A stretch of DNA of 6,633 nt from Planctomycetota bacterium (lineage in GTDB: Bacteria > Planctomycetota > Phycisphaerae > WQYP01), in contig JAJXZA010000329.1 of assembly GCA_021780285.1 (NCBI GenBank), positions 1 through 6,633 of the forward strand, in the 5' to 3' direction. Below the pieces are notes generated by a model. The model did no database searches and was not told the origin of the DNA. It saw nothing but the letters and a program-made list of their open reading frames with translations. This document shows positions 1 through 5,114 of the stretch, one piece after another (within the stretch, counting starts at the first letter, position 1; the number at the start of each line of letters is the position of its first letter). A program made the position numbers and the translations under genes.

Positions 1-607
1 TCACAACGAGCCATACATTGCGGTACAGGCCGCCATCAAATATATGATCGCCGGCGCGTGGGGCGAGTTCCGGGTTCCATAAATTGTTGACGCGCACCGC
101 CAGGAGATTTTCGCCCGGTGTTAAATAATGCGTAATATCAACTTCAAAGCTGGTGTAACCGCCCTTGTGAAGACCTGCTTGTCGCCCATTAATATAGATT
201 TCCGCGTCCTGAAAAGCGGCCTCAAACTCCAGCGATACATTTTTACCGGCCCATTCGCTGCGCCACGCAATGCTCCTGCGGTACCAGCCAAAACCGACAT
301 AAAAGTCCTTTCCCCGAAAGTACGGCAGACTGAACGAGTGAGGCAACCCGATGGCCTGCCAGTCGTTGTCCGAAAAGCCGGGGGCCGCGGCCTGAGGGTT
401 GTCACCCAACAGAAACTTCCAGTCGCGGTTCAGGCACTCGCGTCTGCGGGTCGAGGGCGACGCCAACCATTGGATAACTTGCGGCGGAGGCAGTTCGGGC
501 AGCGACGCGGCCTTTGCAGCCGGCGTGAATCGTGCGGCATCAGTCAGCGCAATTGCGGAGGCGGCAAGTTGTACAAACTCCCGCCTGCTCATTTCGCCTG
601 TGTTCAT
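1..607 (-). CDS. Tat-exported glycoside hydrolase family 2 protein, N-terminal part
   Basis: The first 202 residues are present; the gene runs off the left edge of the window. The N-terminus has a twin-arginine motif (SRREFV, residues 7-12) followed by a short hydrophobic stretch (about 13-25), so Tat export is likely. Residues about 57-202 match the sugar-binding jelly-roll domain of GH2 enzymes (beta-galactosidase, beta-glucuronidase and beta-mannosidase relatives): LNRDWKF at 59-65, GLPHS at 87-91, GWYRR at 107-111, then YINGRQAG, GGYTSFEVDIT, GENLLAVRVNN and finally GGLYRNVWL at 192-200. The catalytic TIM barrel lies outside the window, so the substrate cannot be named. The ATG at 605-607 is preferred because AAGGA sits 8 bases ahead of it; the internal ATG at residue 6 would keep the Tat motif but has a weaker site. 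Known GH2 proteins usually have 600-1100 residues, so most of this one is missing. Repeats upstream suggest regulated expression. Confidence 0.93.
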   Translation of the reverse strand, partial: MNTGEMSRREFVQLAASAIALTDAARFTPAAKAASLPELPPPQVIQWLASPSTRRRECLNRDWKFLLGDNPQAAAPGFSDNDWQAIGLPHSFSLPYFRGKDFYVGFGWYRRSIAWRSEWAGKNVSLEFEAAFQDAEIYINGRQAGLHKGGYTSFEVDITHYLTPGENLLAVRVNNLWNPELAPRAGDHIFDGGLYRNVWLVV

Positions 608-615
608 TAAAACAA

Positions 616-620
616 TCCTT
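616..620 (-). promoter_or_regulatory. Ribosome binding site of the GH2 gene
   Basis: AAGGA on the minus strand lies 8 bases before the ATG at 605-607. It favours that start over the second in-frame ATG five codons later. Confidence 0.7.
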
Positions 621-630
621 CTTATGAATA

Positions 631-694
631 TGGCGTGCCAACGGCAAAAACTTAACTTATTAGTTTACATCGGGGATTGTTGCGTGGCACGCCA
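631..694. repeat. Spaced 10-base inverted repeat upstream of the GH2 gene, possible operator pair
   Basis: TGGCGTGCCA at 631-640 and its exact reverse complement TGGCACGCCA at 685-694 are separated by 44 bases. Each arm is itself a near-palindrome, TGGC-NN-GCCA, which is typical of a dimeric repressor half-site pair. Outer bases also match: ATGGCGTGCCAA on one side and GTGGCACGCCAA on the other. The centres are 54 bases apart, close to five helical turns, so two dimers could sit on the same DNA face. The proximal site lies 23 bases ahead of the start codon. A carbohydrate-responsive regulator such as a LacI-family protein is a reasonable guess, but no such regulator is in the window. Confidence 0.45.
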
Positions 695-710
695 AACCAG
701 CGGAGTAAGT

Positions 711-827
711 TCGGTTTGAGAAACTCTTTGGCAACCTGCGTGAATTAAGACTGGGATGATGGAGATTGAATATTGTTTAATTCCCAACAATATACGGTAG
801 CCCTTGCATCGGTTTGACACTCTTTGG
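711..827 (+). repeat. Split direct repeat TCGGTTTGA...ACTCTTTGG
   Basis: Two copies of the same pair of 9-mers occur 98 bases apart. Copy 1 (711-731) reads TCGGTTTGA, then GAA, then ACTCTTTGG. Copy 2 (809-827) reads TCGGTTTGA, then C, then ACTCTTTGG. The flanks do not match. The copies bracket the hairpin at 770-793, and copy 1 begins 16 bases from the inverted repeat arm at 685-694. They could be binding sites or the trace of a small duplication. Confidence 0.5.
770..793. repeat. AT-rich perfect hairpin, 8-base arms
   Basis: ATATTGTT at 770-777 and AACAATAT at 786-793 are exact reverse complements around an 8-base loop (TAATTCCC). The stem is too AT-rich and lacks a T run, so it is a poor terminator. 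It may be a protein-binding palindrome or chance. Confidence 0.3.
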
Positions 828-833
828 TGATAA

Positions 834-977
834 ACAGGCGCTGGAGTTGCGTACCGTGAAAGCGTCTCGGACGGAAATTTTGCATCATTACCCGACCTTG
901 AGCCAAAGGATATTGATGCCTGCATACAGTACGCTGCGAAGCAACTGAACCATCCGGTACTGACGATCAGACTATAA
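834..977 (+). pseudogene. Decayed C-terminal fragment of a DUF433 (antitoxin-type) gene
   Basis: The plus-strand frame ending with TAA at 975-977 encodes DLEPKDIDACIQYAAKQL followed by NHPVLTIRL. This is the conserved C-terminal helix-turn-helix region of DUF433 proteins, which are often VapB-type antitoxins paired with a DUF5615/PIN-like toxin. Just upstream the expected motif 'EILHHYP' is readable only in another frame (874-894), while RESVSD (855-872) is back in the first frame. So there has been an insertion near 873 and a loss near 894, or the region has simply decayed. No start codon is available: the frame has stops at 828-833, and the N-terminal half of the family is absent. No toxin gene follows; the next gene is on the opposite strand. 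I judge it a relic. A functional short protein seems unlikely. Confidence 0.65.
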
Positions 978-1035
978 GGTTTCTTGTTCACGGCCAACTG
1001 CCGCCGCCTTATTTTGCTGTGAAAAGCGGGATATT

Positions 1036-1575
1036 TTACCGGCCTAAGGCTGCTTTGCGCTGCAGCACCTTGGCTCGTATCGCTTTCGTGCGCAGATAAA
1101 TCAAGTAAGCCACGATGGCAAGGTTGCCAACAAGAAGCAGTACCTTTACCCAACTCGGCTTTTTAATAAGCTCAAACACTTCCACCGGCACCAACAAAAA
1201 CGTGTTCACAATCACGAGGTATTCGGCCCAGGGCTTTTCAAAGTAAAGGCCCAAGCCCTCGACCATGAACATGGCGGCATAAATAAAACTGCCCACAGCA
1301 AGCATTTCGAGCTGATGCGCATGAACGCTCGCCAGCCTCTGTATCACACTGTTGATGAAGTGATTTTGTGCGTCCATCCTGAAGTAGTTAACCCACTGCC
1401 TAAACGCTTTGGCGAGGTCCGCATTGCGAAATACAATTGCCGTTACACCGGCGGCAGCCACGGCGGAAGCTTTAAGCAGCTTGAAGATCGCAATGGTCAA
1501 CAGCACCTTGTTATGGTGGTGGCGGTGCGGCGTGGAACCTTCCGCACTTAATGCCGGCGGCGTTTGCTGATTCAT
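1036..1575 (-). CDS. DUF2127 family integral membrane protein
   Basis: The product has 179 residues. After a polar, His-containing N-terminus (HRHHHNKVLL at 17-26), it has about four hydrophobic segments (roughly 24-48, 91-111, 116-137 and 142-161) and a basic tail rich in Arg and Lys. IAIFKLLKA near 28-36, the segment WVNYFRMDAQNHFIN (61-75), a glutamate in the second helix (FMVEGLGL), WAEYL at 116-120 and VPVEVFELIKKPS at 129-141 fit the DUF2127 family of small inner-membrane proteins, whose function is unknown. The start chosen is the ATG at 1573-1575, because GGAGG lies 7 bases before it. This ATG overlaps the TGA stop of the SGNH hydrolase gene (ATGA), which implies translational coupling as last gene of the rex operon. 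An in-frame upstream ATG at 1591-1593 lacks such a site. Confidence 0.85.
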   Translation of the reverse strand: MNQQTPPALSAEGSTPHRHHHNKVLLTIAIFKLLKASAVAAAGVTAIVFRNADLAKAFRQWVNYFRMDAQNHFINSVIQRLASVHAHQLEMLAVGSFIYAAMFMVEGLGLYFEKPWAEYLVIVNTFLLVPVEVFELIKKPSWVKVLLLVGNLAIVAYLIYLRTKAIRAKVLQRKAALGR

Positions 1576-2249
1576 GGAGCGGCCTCCGGGCAAAGACGGA
1601 CAACCTCGCGGGCAATTTCAGTGGATATCAGTTCCACACCCATCGCATTGGGGTGTACGCCATCGGCGGCTATCCAATGCGAGCGGGGCACGCCCTGTGA
1701 TTCGTACTCATGCACTTTGTGCCGCAGGTCTACCAATGGCAGGCTGCGATGCACGGCCCAGTCGGCAAATGCCTGTTGATAAATGACGCGCCAGTGGTGC
1801 CGCAGAGCAAATATCTCCGCACCCGCATGATAAAAAAGTCTGTTGGCCCGTTCGTCAGGTTTATGCGGCGAAGATGGTATCGTCAGGCACGTCAGCAGCA
1901 GGGCCTTGGGAGCAAGTTCGCGGCAGTCGGCGATAATTTCGTCCCAAATTCTTATAAAGTTGTCCAGTCCGGCCTGTTGGTCGCTGGAGTTATTGAATGC
2001 ACACGACTCAAGCACCAGTACATCAGGCTTTAGAATATTCAGCGGAACCATTCGCTCGCGGCCATACCAGTATTCATAGCGCAGGCGATACAGCACCAAC
2101 TCGGCCCGGGTAGCGCCGATGCCGTAATTAAAGAGTTCAAACTCGCGTCCCGGAGCCTCATTGGCCAGCACCTGCGCCAGCGCTCGCGGCGGGCGGTGCA
2201 GGTATTCAGTCATGGAATCGCCATACAGGCTTATGCGAATTGCCGCCAC
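1572..2249 (-). CDS. SGNH/GDSL-family hydrolase, cytoplasmic
   Basis: The 225-residue product carries the blocks of the SGNH hydrolase fold. Block I is GDSMTE (10-15) with nucleophile Ser12. Block II is NYGIGATRAE (41-50), with Gly43 or Gly45 for the oxyanion hole. Block III is reduced to ESCAFNNSS (81-89), where Asn86 or Asn87 would serve. Block V is DGVHPN (196-201) with Asp196 and His199. Such enzymes cleave ester or acetyl groups from lipids, sugars or small molecules; the substrate cannot be told here. There is no signal peptide, so it should act in the cytoplasm. The start is a GTG at 2247-2249 with GGGG 6 bases ahead; no ATG lies nearby in this frame. It follows rex after 32 bases and overlaps the DUF2127 gene by four, so it is the middle gene of a three-gene operon. 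Confidence 0.88.
   Translation of the reverse strand: MAAIRISLYGDSMTEYLHRPPRALAQVLANEAPGREFELFNYGIGATRAELVLYRLRYEYWYGRERMVPLNILKPDVLVLESCAFNNSSDQQAGLDNFIRIWDEIIADCRELAPKALLLTCLTIPSSPHKPDERANRLFYHAGAEIFALRHHWRVIYQQAFADWAVHRSLPLVDLRHKVHEYESQGVPRSHWIAADGVHPNAMGVELISTEIAREVVRLCPEAAP
1583..1587 (-). promoter_or_regulatory. Ribosome binding site of the DUF2127 gene, inside the previous gene
   Basis: GGAGG on the minus strand, 7 bases before the ATG at 1573-1575, lies within the last codons of the SGNH hydrolase gene. It fixes the start of the DUF2127 protein and supports coupled translation through the ATGA overlap. Confidence 0.75.
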
Positions 2250-2281
2250 AAAACACCCCGAACATCGCAGGTACCATGGTT

Positions 2282-2935
2282 TTACGAAAGCCCAAACGGC
2301 TCCACTGTGCGGCCCAGACTCATGCGGAATGAAAGTTGCTCAAGCTGCAGGGCCAGGTCTACGCTTTGCACCACAACATCCGCCGGCACATTAAGCGACA
2401 CGGGCGCAAAATTAAGAATGCCGCGTATACCTGCGGCAGCCATCTGCGAGGCGACATCCTGCGCCGCTTCGGGCGGCACAGCTACAATGGCCATACGAAT
2501 TTGCTTTTCCTGCACCGTTTGCGGCAACGCCGCCATCGGTTGAATTTCAAGTTCGCCGAATTTGCGGCCCACTTTGGCGGCATCGGTATCGAACACGGCC
2601 GCAAGGCGGAATCCTTTGCTCAAAAATCCACGATAGGTTGTCAGAGCGCGGCCGAGGTTGCCTACGCCCACCAGGGCCACGTCCCACACTTTGTCGGTAC
2701 CGAGGATTTTTCGCAGTTGGTTTATCAGTTCCTCTACCCGATAGCCGATGCCGGGATGCCCGAACTGGCCAAAATAGGCCAGGTCGCGCCGCACCTGCGC
2801 GTCGGTGTAGCCGAGTGATTCGCCAAGCTGGCGGCTGCTGATGGTGTGCCGATCCAGCCGCTGCAGCGTTTCGAGTTGCCGCAGGTAAAAGCTAAGGCGA
2901 TGAACGGCCGGGCTGGGTATGTCGTCGGATTTCAT
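2282..2935 (-). CDS. rex: Redox-sensing transcriptional repressor Rex
   Basis: Rex is a dimeric DNA-binding repressor that binds NADH and NAD+ through a Rossmann domain and leaves its operators when NADH rises. The 217-residue product has the usual length. The N-terminal winged helix holds IPSPAVHRLSFYLRQL (6-21), the recognition region SSRQLGESLGYTDAQVRRDL (33-52) and the wing FGHPGIGY (58-65). The dinucleotide-binding loop is GVGNLG (90-95), with the strand-end acid in FDTD (115-118). Further Rex signatures are AIVAVPPEAAQ, GILNFAPVSLNVP and VDLALQLEQLSF near the C-terminus, where the domain-swapped helix lies. I chose the ATG at 2933-2935, which has GGAA 9 bases upstream; a TTG five codons earlier (2948-2950) is possible but weaker. 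Rex is the first gene of the operon with the SGNH hydrolase and DUF2127 genes, behind a predicted promoter at 3015-3043. Autoregulation is common for rex, but I see no clear Rex operator here. Confidence 0.96.
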   Translation of the reverse strand: MKSDDIPSPAVHRLSFYLRQLETLQRLDRHTISSRQLGESLGYTDAQVRRDLAYFGQFGHPGIGYRVEELINQLRKILGTDKVWDVALVGVGNLGRALTTYRGFLSKGFRLAAVFDTDAAKVGRKFGELEIQPMAALPQTVQEKQIRMAIVAVPPEAAQDVASQMAAAGIRGILNFAPVSLNVPADVVVQSVDLALQLEQLSFRMSLGRTVEPFGLS

Positions 2936-3014
2936 GGCGGCAGGTTCCAAGGCAAGGCCCAGGCACGGCGCCGAGGCACTGGCAATAGTCTAATCAAGCC
3001 CTCGCGGCAGACGA

Positions 3015-3043
3015 AATGTACGTTGCCTTATGCCAAGGGTCAA
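3015..3043 (-). promoter_or_regulatory. Predicted sigma-70 promoter of the rex operon
   Basis: On the minus strand, TTGACC (3043 to 3038) and TACATT (3020 to 3015) are separated by exactly 17 bases. That is five of six matches to the -35 consensus and four of six to the -10. Transcription would begin near 3008, giving a leader of about 73 bases before the rex ATG. Confidence 0.5.
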
Positions 3044-3056
3044 GCGTTGAGCGGTG

Positions 3057-3087
3057 TTTACACGAACGGCTCCGGGCATGTTACAAT
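3057..3087 (+). promoter_or_regulatory. Predicted extended -10 promoter of the secreted-protein gene
   Basis: TACAAT at 3082-3087 is preceded by TG at 3079-3080, an extended -10 element. TTTACA at 3057-3062 is a possible -35 with a long 19-base spacer, so the extended -10 would have to compensate. Transcription would start near 3094, about 79 bases before the ATG. The short palindrome GTGTTTACAC (3054-3063) overlaps the -35 and could bind a regulator. Confidence 0.4.
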
Positions 3088-3162
3088 TCGTATTATCGGC
3101 CGTTGGCGGCGAAAGCTTGCCGAAACTTTGTAGGCTTGGCGGCTCGCCCCGCAGGTTGTTTT

Positions 3163-3166
3163 GGAG
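3163..3166 (+). promoter_or_regulatory. Ribosome binding site of the secreted-protein gene
   Basis: GGAG lies 6 bases before the ATG at 3173-3175. It argues against the in-frame TTG at 3161, which would itself overlap this site. Confidence 0.7.
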
Positions 3167-3172
3167 ACCACC

Positions 3173-5014
3173 ATGAGCAGCACCTTCGACAATTCACTTC
3201 GTAAAGCAAGAGCAGTCCGCTGGATAACGGCGGCGGCAGCGGCACTATCGCTGGCGGCAGGCGCCGGCAGCCAGGCGCATGCGGCCATGCCCGATGTGCT
3301 TTCGCAAGTGCCCGGCAATGCGCTGGGATTTGTGGTTCTTAACAACCTGCAGGGGTTCAGCAAGAAGATTCAACATATCGAGTCACGCCTGCAGCTTCCA
3401 ACCTCCACCGACCCGCTTAGCGCTATGGAAATGCAGGCCGGCATTGATGGCGGCCTCGATCCGCATGGCTCGATGGCGATGGTCTTCTTACCCGCGCCAA
3501 CCGGCTTTTCGCAACATCACCCCGGCCAGCCGGCAGCCGTGATTTTTCTGCCCGGCACCGACACAAAAGCCATGTTCGCTCGGGATAACCCATCTGCGCC
3601 TGCCAACGGCGTAATCACCTTTACCGACCCCAGCGGCACCACCAATTATGCCGCTGTACATGGCGGCTACACGGCTGTGGCTCAAAGCAAGGCGGTGCTG
3701 GACGAGTACCTCGCCGGCAAAACCTGGGGCATGCCCATAGAAACATCGCCCCACACCATCGCGGCGCTGCACGCAGATGACCTGGCGGCCTACTTGAACT
3801 GCGCCGCCACCCACACCCTGGCGGAGAAACAGTTCGAATCATTACGCACCAAAATGGACCAATCCGGTCAACCAGCACAAAAAATTGTTGCCGCCGATAT
3901 GGCCATAAGCCTCGTCGAAGATTTGCTGGCCCAGACGCACTCCATGATGCTGGGGGTTGATATTGATAATAACGGCATTGCGATCAACGGCCATCTGGAC
4001 CTCGTTGCGAAAAGTCCGCTGGCCCAGGCGTTGACCTCCGGCAAGCCGCTGGGACCCAAGCCGTTTGTGGGGCTGCCCGCCGGCGATAACCTCGGCCTGT
4101 TCGCCTACAATGGCAGCATGGCTCCGATGATCGGGCTTATTCACACCGCACTTGCCGATGGAGCGGCGAAAAATCCACAATCCAACCAGTCCGATTACCA
4201 GATGGCGATGAAGGACATGCACCAACGATTTAAACATGTTTACACGGGTTCAACGGCAACCGCGTCGGTTCTGCTGGCGCCCCATGGCGACGAGCCGATT
4301 TTACAGTTGCTGGCTGTCACCGAGAGTCAGTCGCCTCAAGCCATTGAACATCAGACCTTGGAGGGTCTTAAAAGCTCGCTGGGACAAATTGTGGCTAACC
4401 CAAGCATTGCCAAGTTGGGACTTAAGGCCACTTATGCCGAGAACCCCGACGCGTTTGACCTTGCGGATGGCACCCATGTCGCCAGTGCCACGGTTAACCT
4501 TGAGCCAACCGGTAAGGCTCTCTCACCTATAATGCAGCGCGTACAACATATGATGCTTAAGGGCGAGCGAATGATGTGGCTTGGCAAAGATGGCGCAGAA
4601 ATTGACATGGCTCCAGTGGGCCAATCGCTTATCAGCGGCTTTAATGTGAGCCACAAGCTCTTTACTCAAACGGCTGTGGATTTTCGGCAAGGCGCCGATA
4701 CCATCAGCAGCGAGAAAAGTCTCGTAACCGCTCGCCAATATATGCTGCCCCATCCGTCAGCCGTCGCGTATCTGCCGATTGACCGCTGGATTATTGTATC
4801 GCTGGATAAATTGCGCCAGATGAATGGCTTTCCGCCGGGCGGAGCGCAGCCCGCAACCGCTACCCCGGCCAGCATCAGTGCTGCCGCCGGTGGCACTTCG
4901 GCGAATATCCGCTTTTTCCTGCCGGAAGACCAGCTTGAAAACATCGTCACACAGGGCAAGCAGATTGTTCCGCTGATCATGATGATGCAGATGAATGCCC
5001 AGCAGGGCGGCTGA
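3173..5014 (+). CDS. Secreted protein of unknown function, planctomycete type
   Basis: The product has 613 residues. It begins with a classical Sec signal peptide: a charged start with Arg10, Lys11, Arg13 and Arg16, a hydrophobic core at about 18-32, and a likely cut after AHA (residue 37). The mature protein opens with MPDVLSQVPGNALGFVVLNN, then a segment with GGLDPHGSMAMVFLPA. That style, 'a value too high or low to be a real domain name I can assign', recalls large secreted proteins (some annotated DUF3352-like) that are frequent in Planctomycetes; the exact family is uncertain. No enzyme motif, metal site, lipobox or further membrane helix stands out. Near the C-terminus is a Pro/Ala/Gly-rich stretch (about residues 557-577), followed by a Met-rich end (LIMMMQMNAQQGG). 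It stands alone on the plus strand, divergent from rex and followed by a terminator. A periplasmic or cell-surface location is inferred from the signal peptide. Confidence 0.85.
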   Translation: MSSTFDNSLRKARAVRWITAAAAALSLAAGAGSQAHAAMPDVLSQVPGNALGFVVLNNLQGFSKKIQHIESRLQLPTSTDPLSAMEMQAGIDGGLDPHGSMAMVFLPAPTGFSQHHPGQPAAVIFLPGTDTKAMFARDNPSAPANGVITFTDPSGTTNYAAVHGGYTAVAQSKAVLDEYLAGKTWGMPIETSPHTIAALHADDLAAYLNCAATHTLAEKQFESLRTKMDQSGQPAQKIVAADMAISLVEDLLAQTHSMMLGVDIDNNGIAINGHLDLVAKSPLAQALTSGKPLGPKPFVGLPAGDNLGLFAYNGSMAPMIGLIHTALADGAAKNPQSNQSDYQMAMKDMHQRFKHVYTGSTATASVLLAPHGDEPILQLLAVTESQSPQAIEHQTLEGLKSSLGQIVANPSIAKLGLKATYAENPDAFDLADGTHVASATVNLEPTGKALSPIMQRVQHMMLKGERMMWLGKDGAEIDMAPVGQSLISGFNVSHKLFTQTAVDFRQGADTISSEKSLVTARQYMLPHPSAVAYLPIDRWIIVSLDKLRQMNGFPPGGAQPATATPASISAAAGGTSANIRFFLPEDQLENIVTQGKQIVPLIMMMQMNAQQGG

Positions 5015-5050
5015 TTCCGGCTGGAACCAGTGCTCTGTCACAAAGCATAC

Positions 5051-5091
5051 CGGGGCGAATCCACACGTTTATGGATCGCCCCGTTGCTTTT
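5051..5091 (+). terminator. Intrinsic terminator after the secreted-protein gene
   Basis: CGGGGCGAATCC (5051-5062) pairs with GGATCGCCCCG (5073-5083), giving an 11-base-pair stem with one bulged A and a 10-base loop. It is followed by TTGCTTTT (5084-5091). The stop codon is 37 bases upstream. A second small palindrome, AGCAT-TGC-ATGCT (5094-5106), followed by T-rich sequence, may back it up. On the minus strand the stem also forms but is followed by a poor T tract, so for the convergent DUF1444 gene it would work less well. Confidence 0.7.
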
Positions 5092-5114
5092 GCAGCATTG
5101 CATGCTTTTACCTT

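Larger units (their letters stand above)
608..1035. other. 428-base intergenic region with repeats and a gene relic
   Basis: There is no intact gene here. The half nearest the GH2 gene contains a perfect 10-base inverted repeat (631-640 and 685-694) and one copy of a split direct repeat (711-731); its second copy is at 809-827. Between the copies is a perfect 8-base hairpin (770-793). From 834 to 977 the plus strand encodes the decayed C-terminal part of a DUF433 protein. After that, up to the stop of the DUF2127 gene, I see only an imperfect inverted repeat without a T run. I could not identify a convincing sigma-70 promoter for the GH2 gene. Confidence 0.6.

Noticed and set aside
128..610. 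Plus-strand open frame of 160 codons
   Set aside because: It is antisense to the GH2 domain, which is unmistakable on the minus strand; the product is Arg-rich and featureless.
620..641. TGGCACG on the minus strand as the -24 element of a sigma-54 promoter for the GH2 gene
   Set aside because: The -12 GC is absent (ATTCA instead of TTGCA), and transcription would begin at the Shine-Dalgarno site, leaving no usable leader. The motif is better explained as an operator arm.
987..1023. Imperfect inverted repeat (TTCACGGC / GCTGTGAA) as terminator of the rex operon
   Set aside because: On the minus transcript the stem has a C-A mismatch and a 21-base loop, and no T run follows.
665..1153. Open frame of 162 codons on the minus strand through the intergenic gap
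   Set aside because: It overlaps the end of the DUF2127 gene in another frame and runs antisense to the DUF433 relic; the composition is not protein-like and there is no ribosome site.
2936..3172. Rex operator between rex and the divergent gene
   Set aside because: No TTGTGAA-N4-TTCACAA or TTGTTAA-N4-TTAACAA palindrome is present; GTGTTTACAC is too short and different in sequence.
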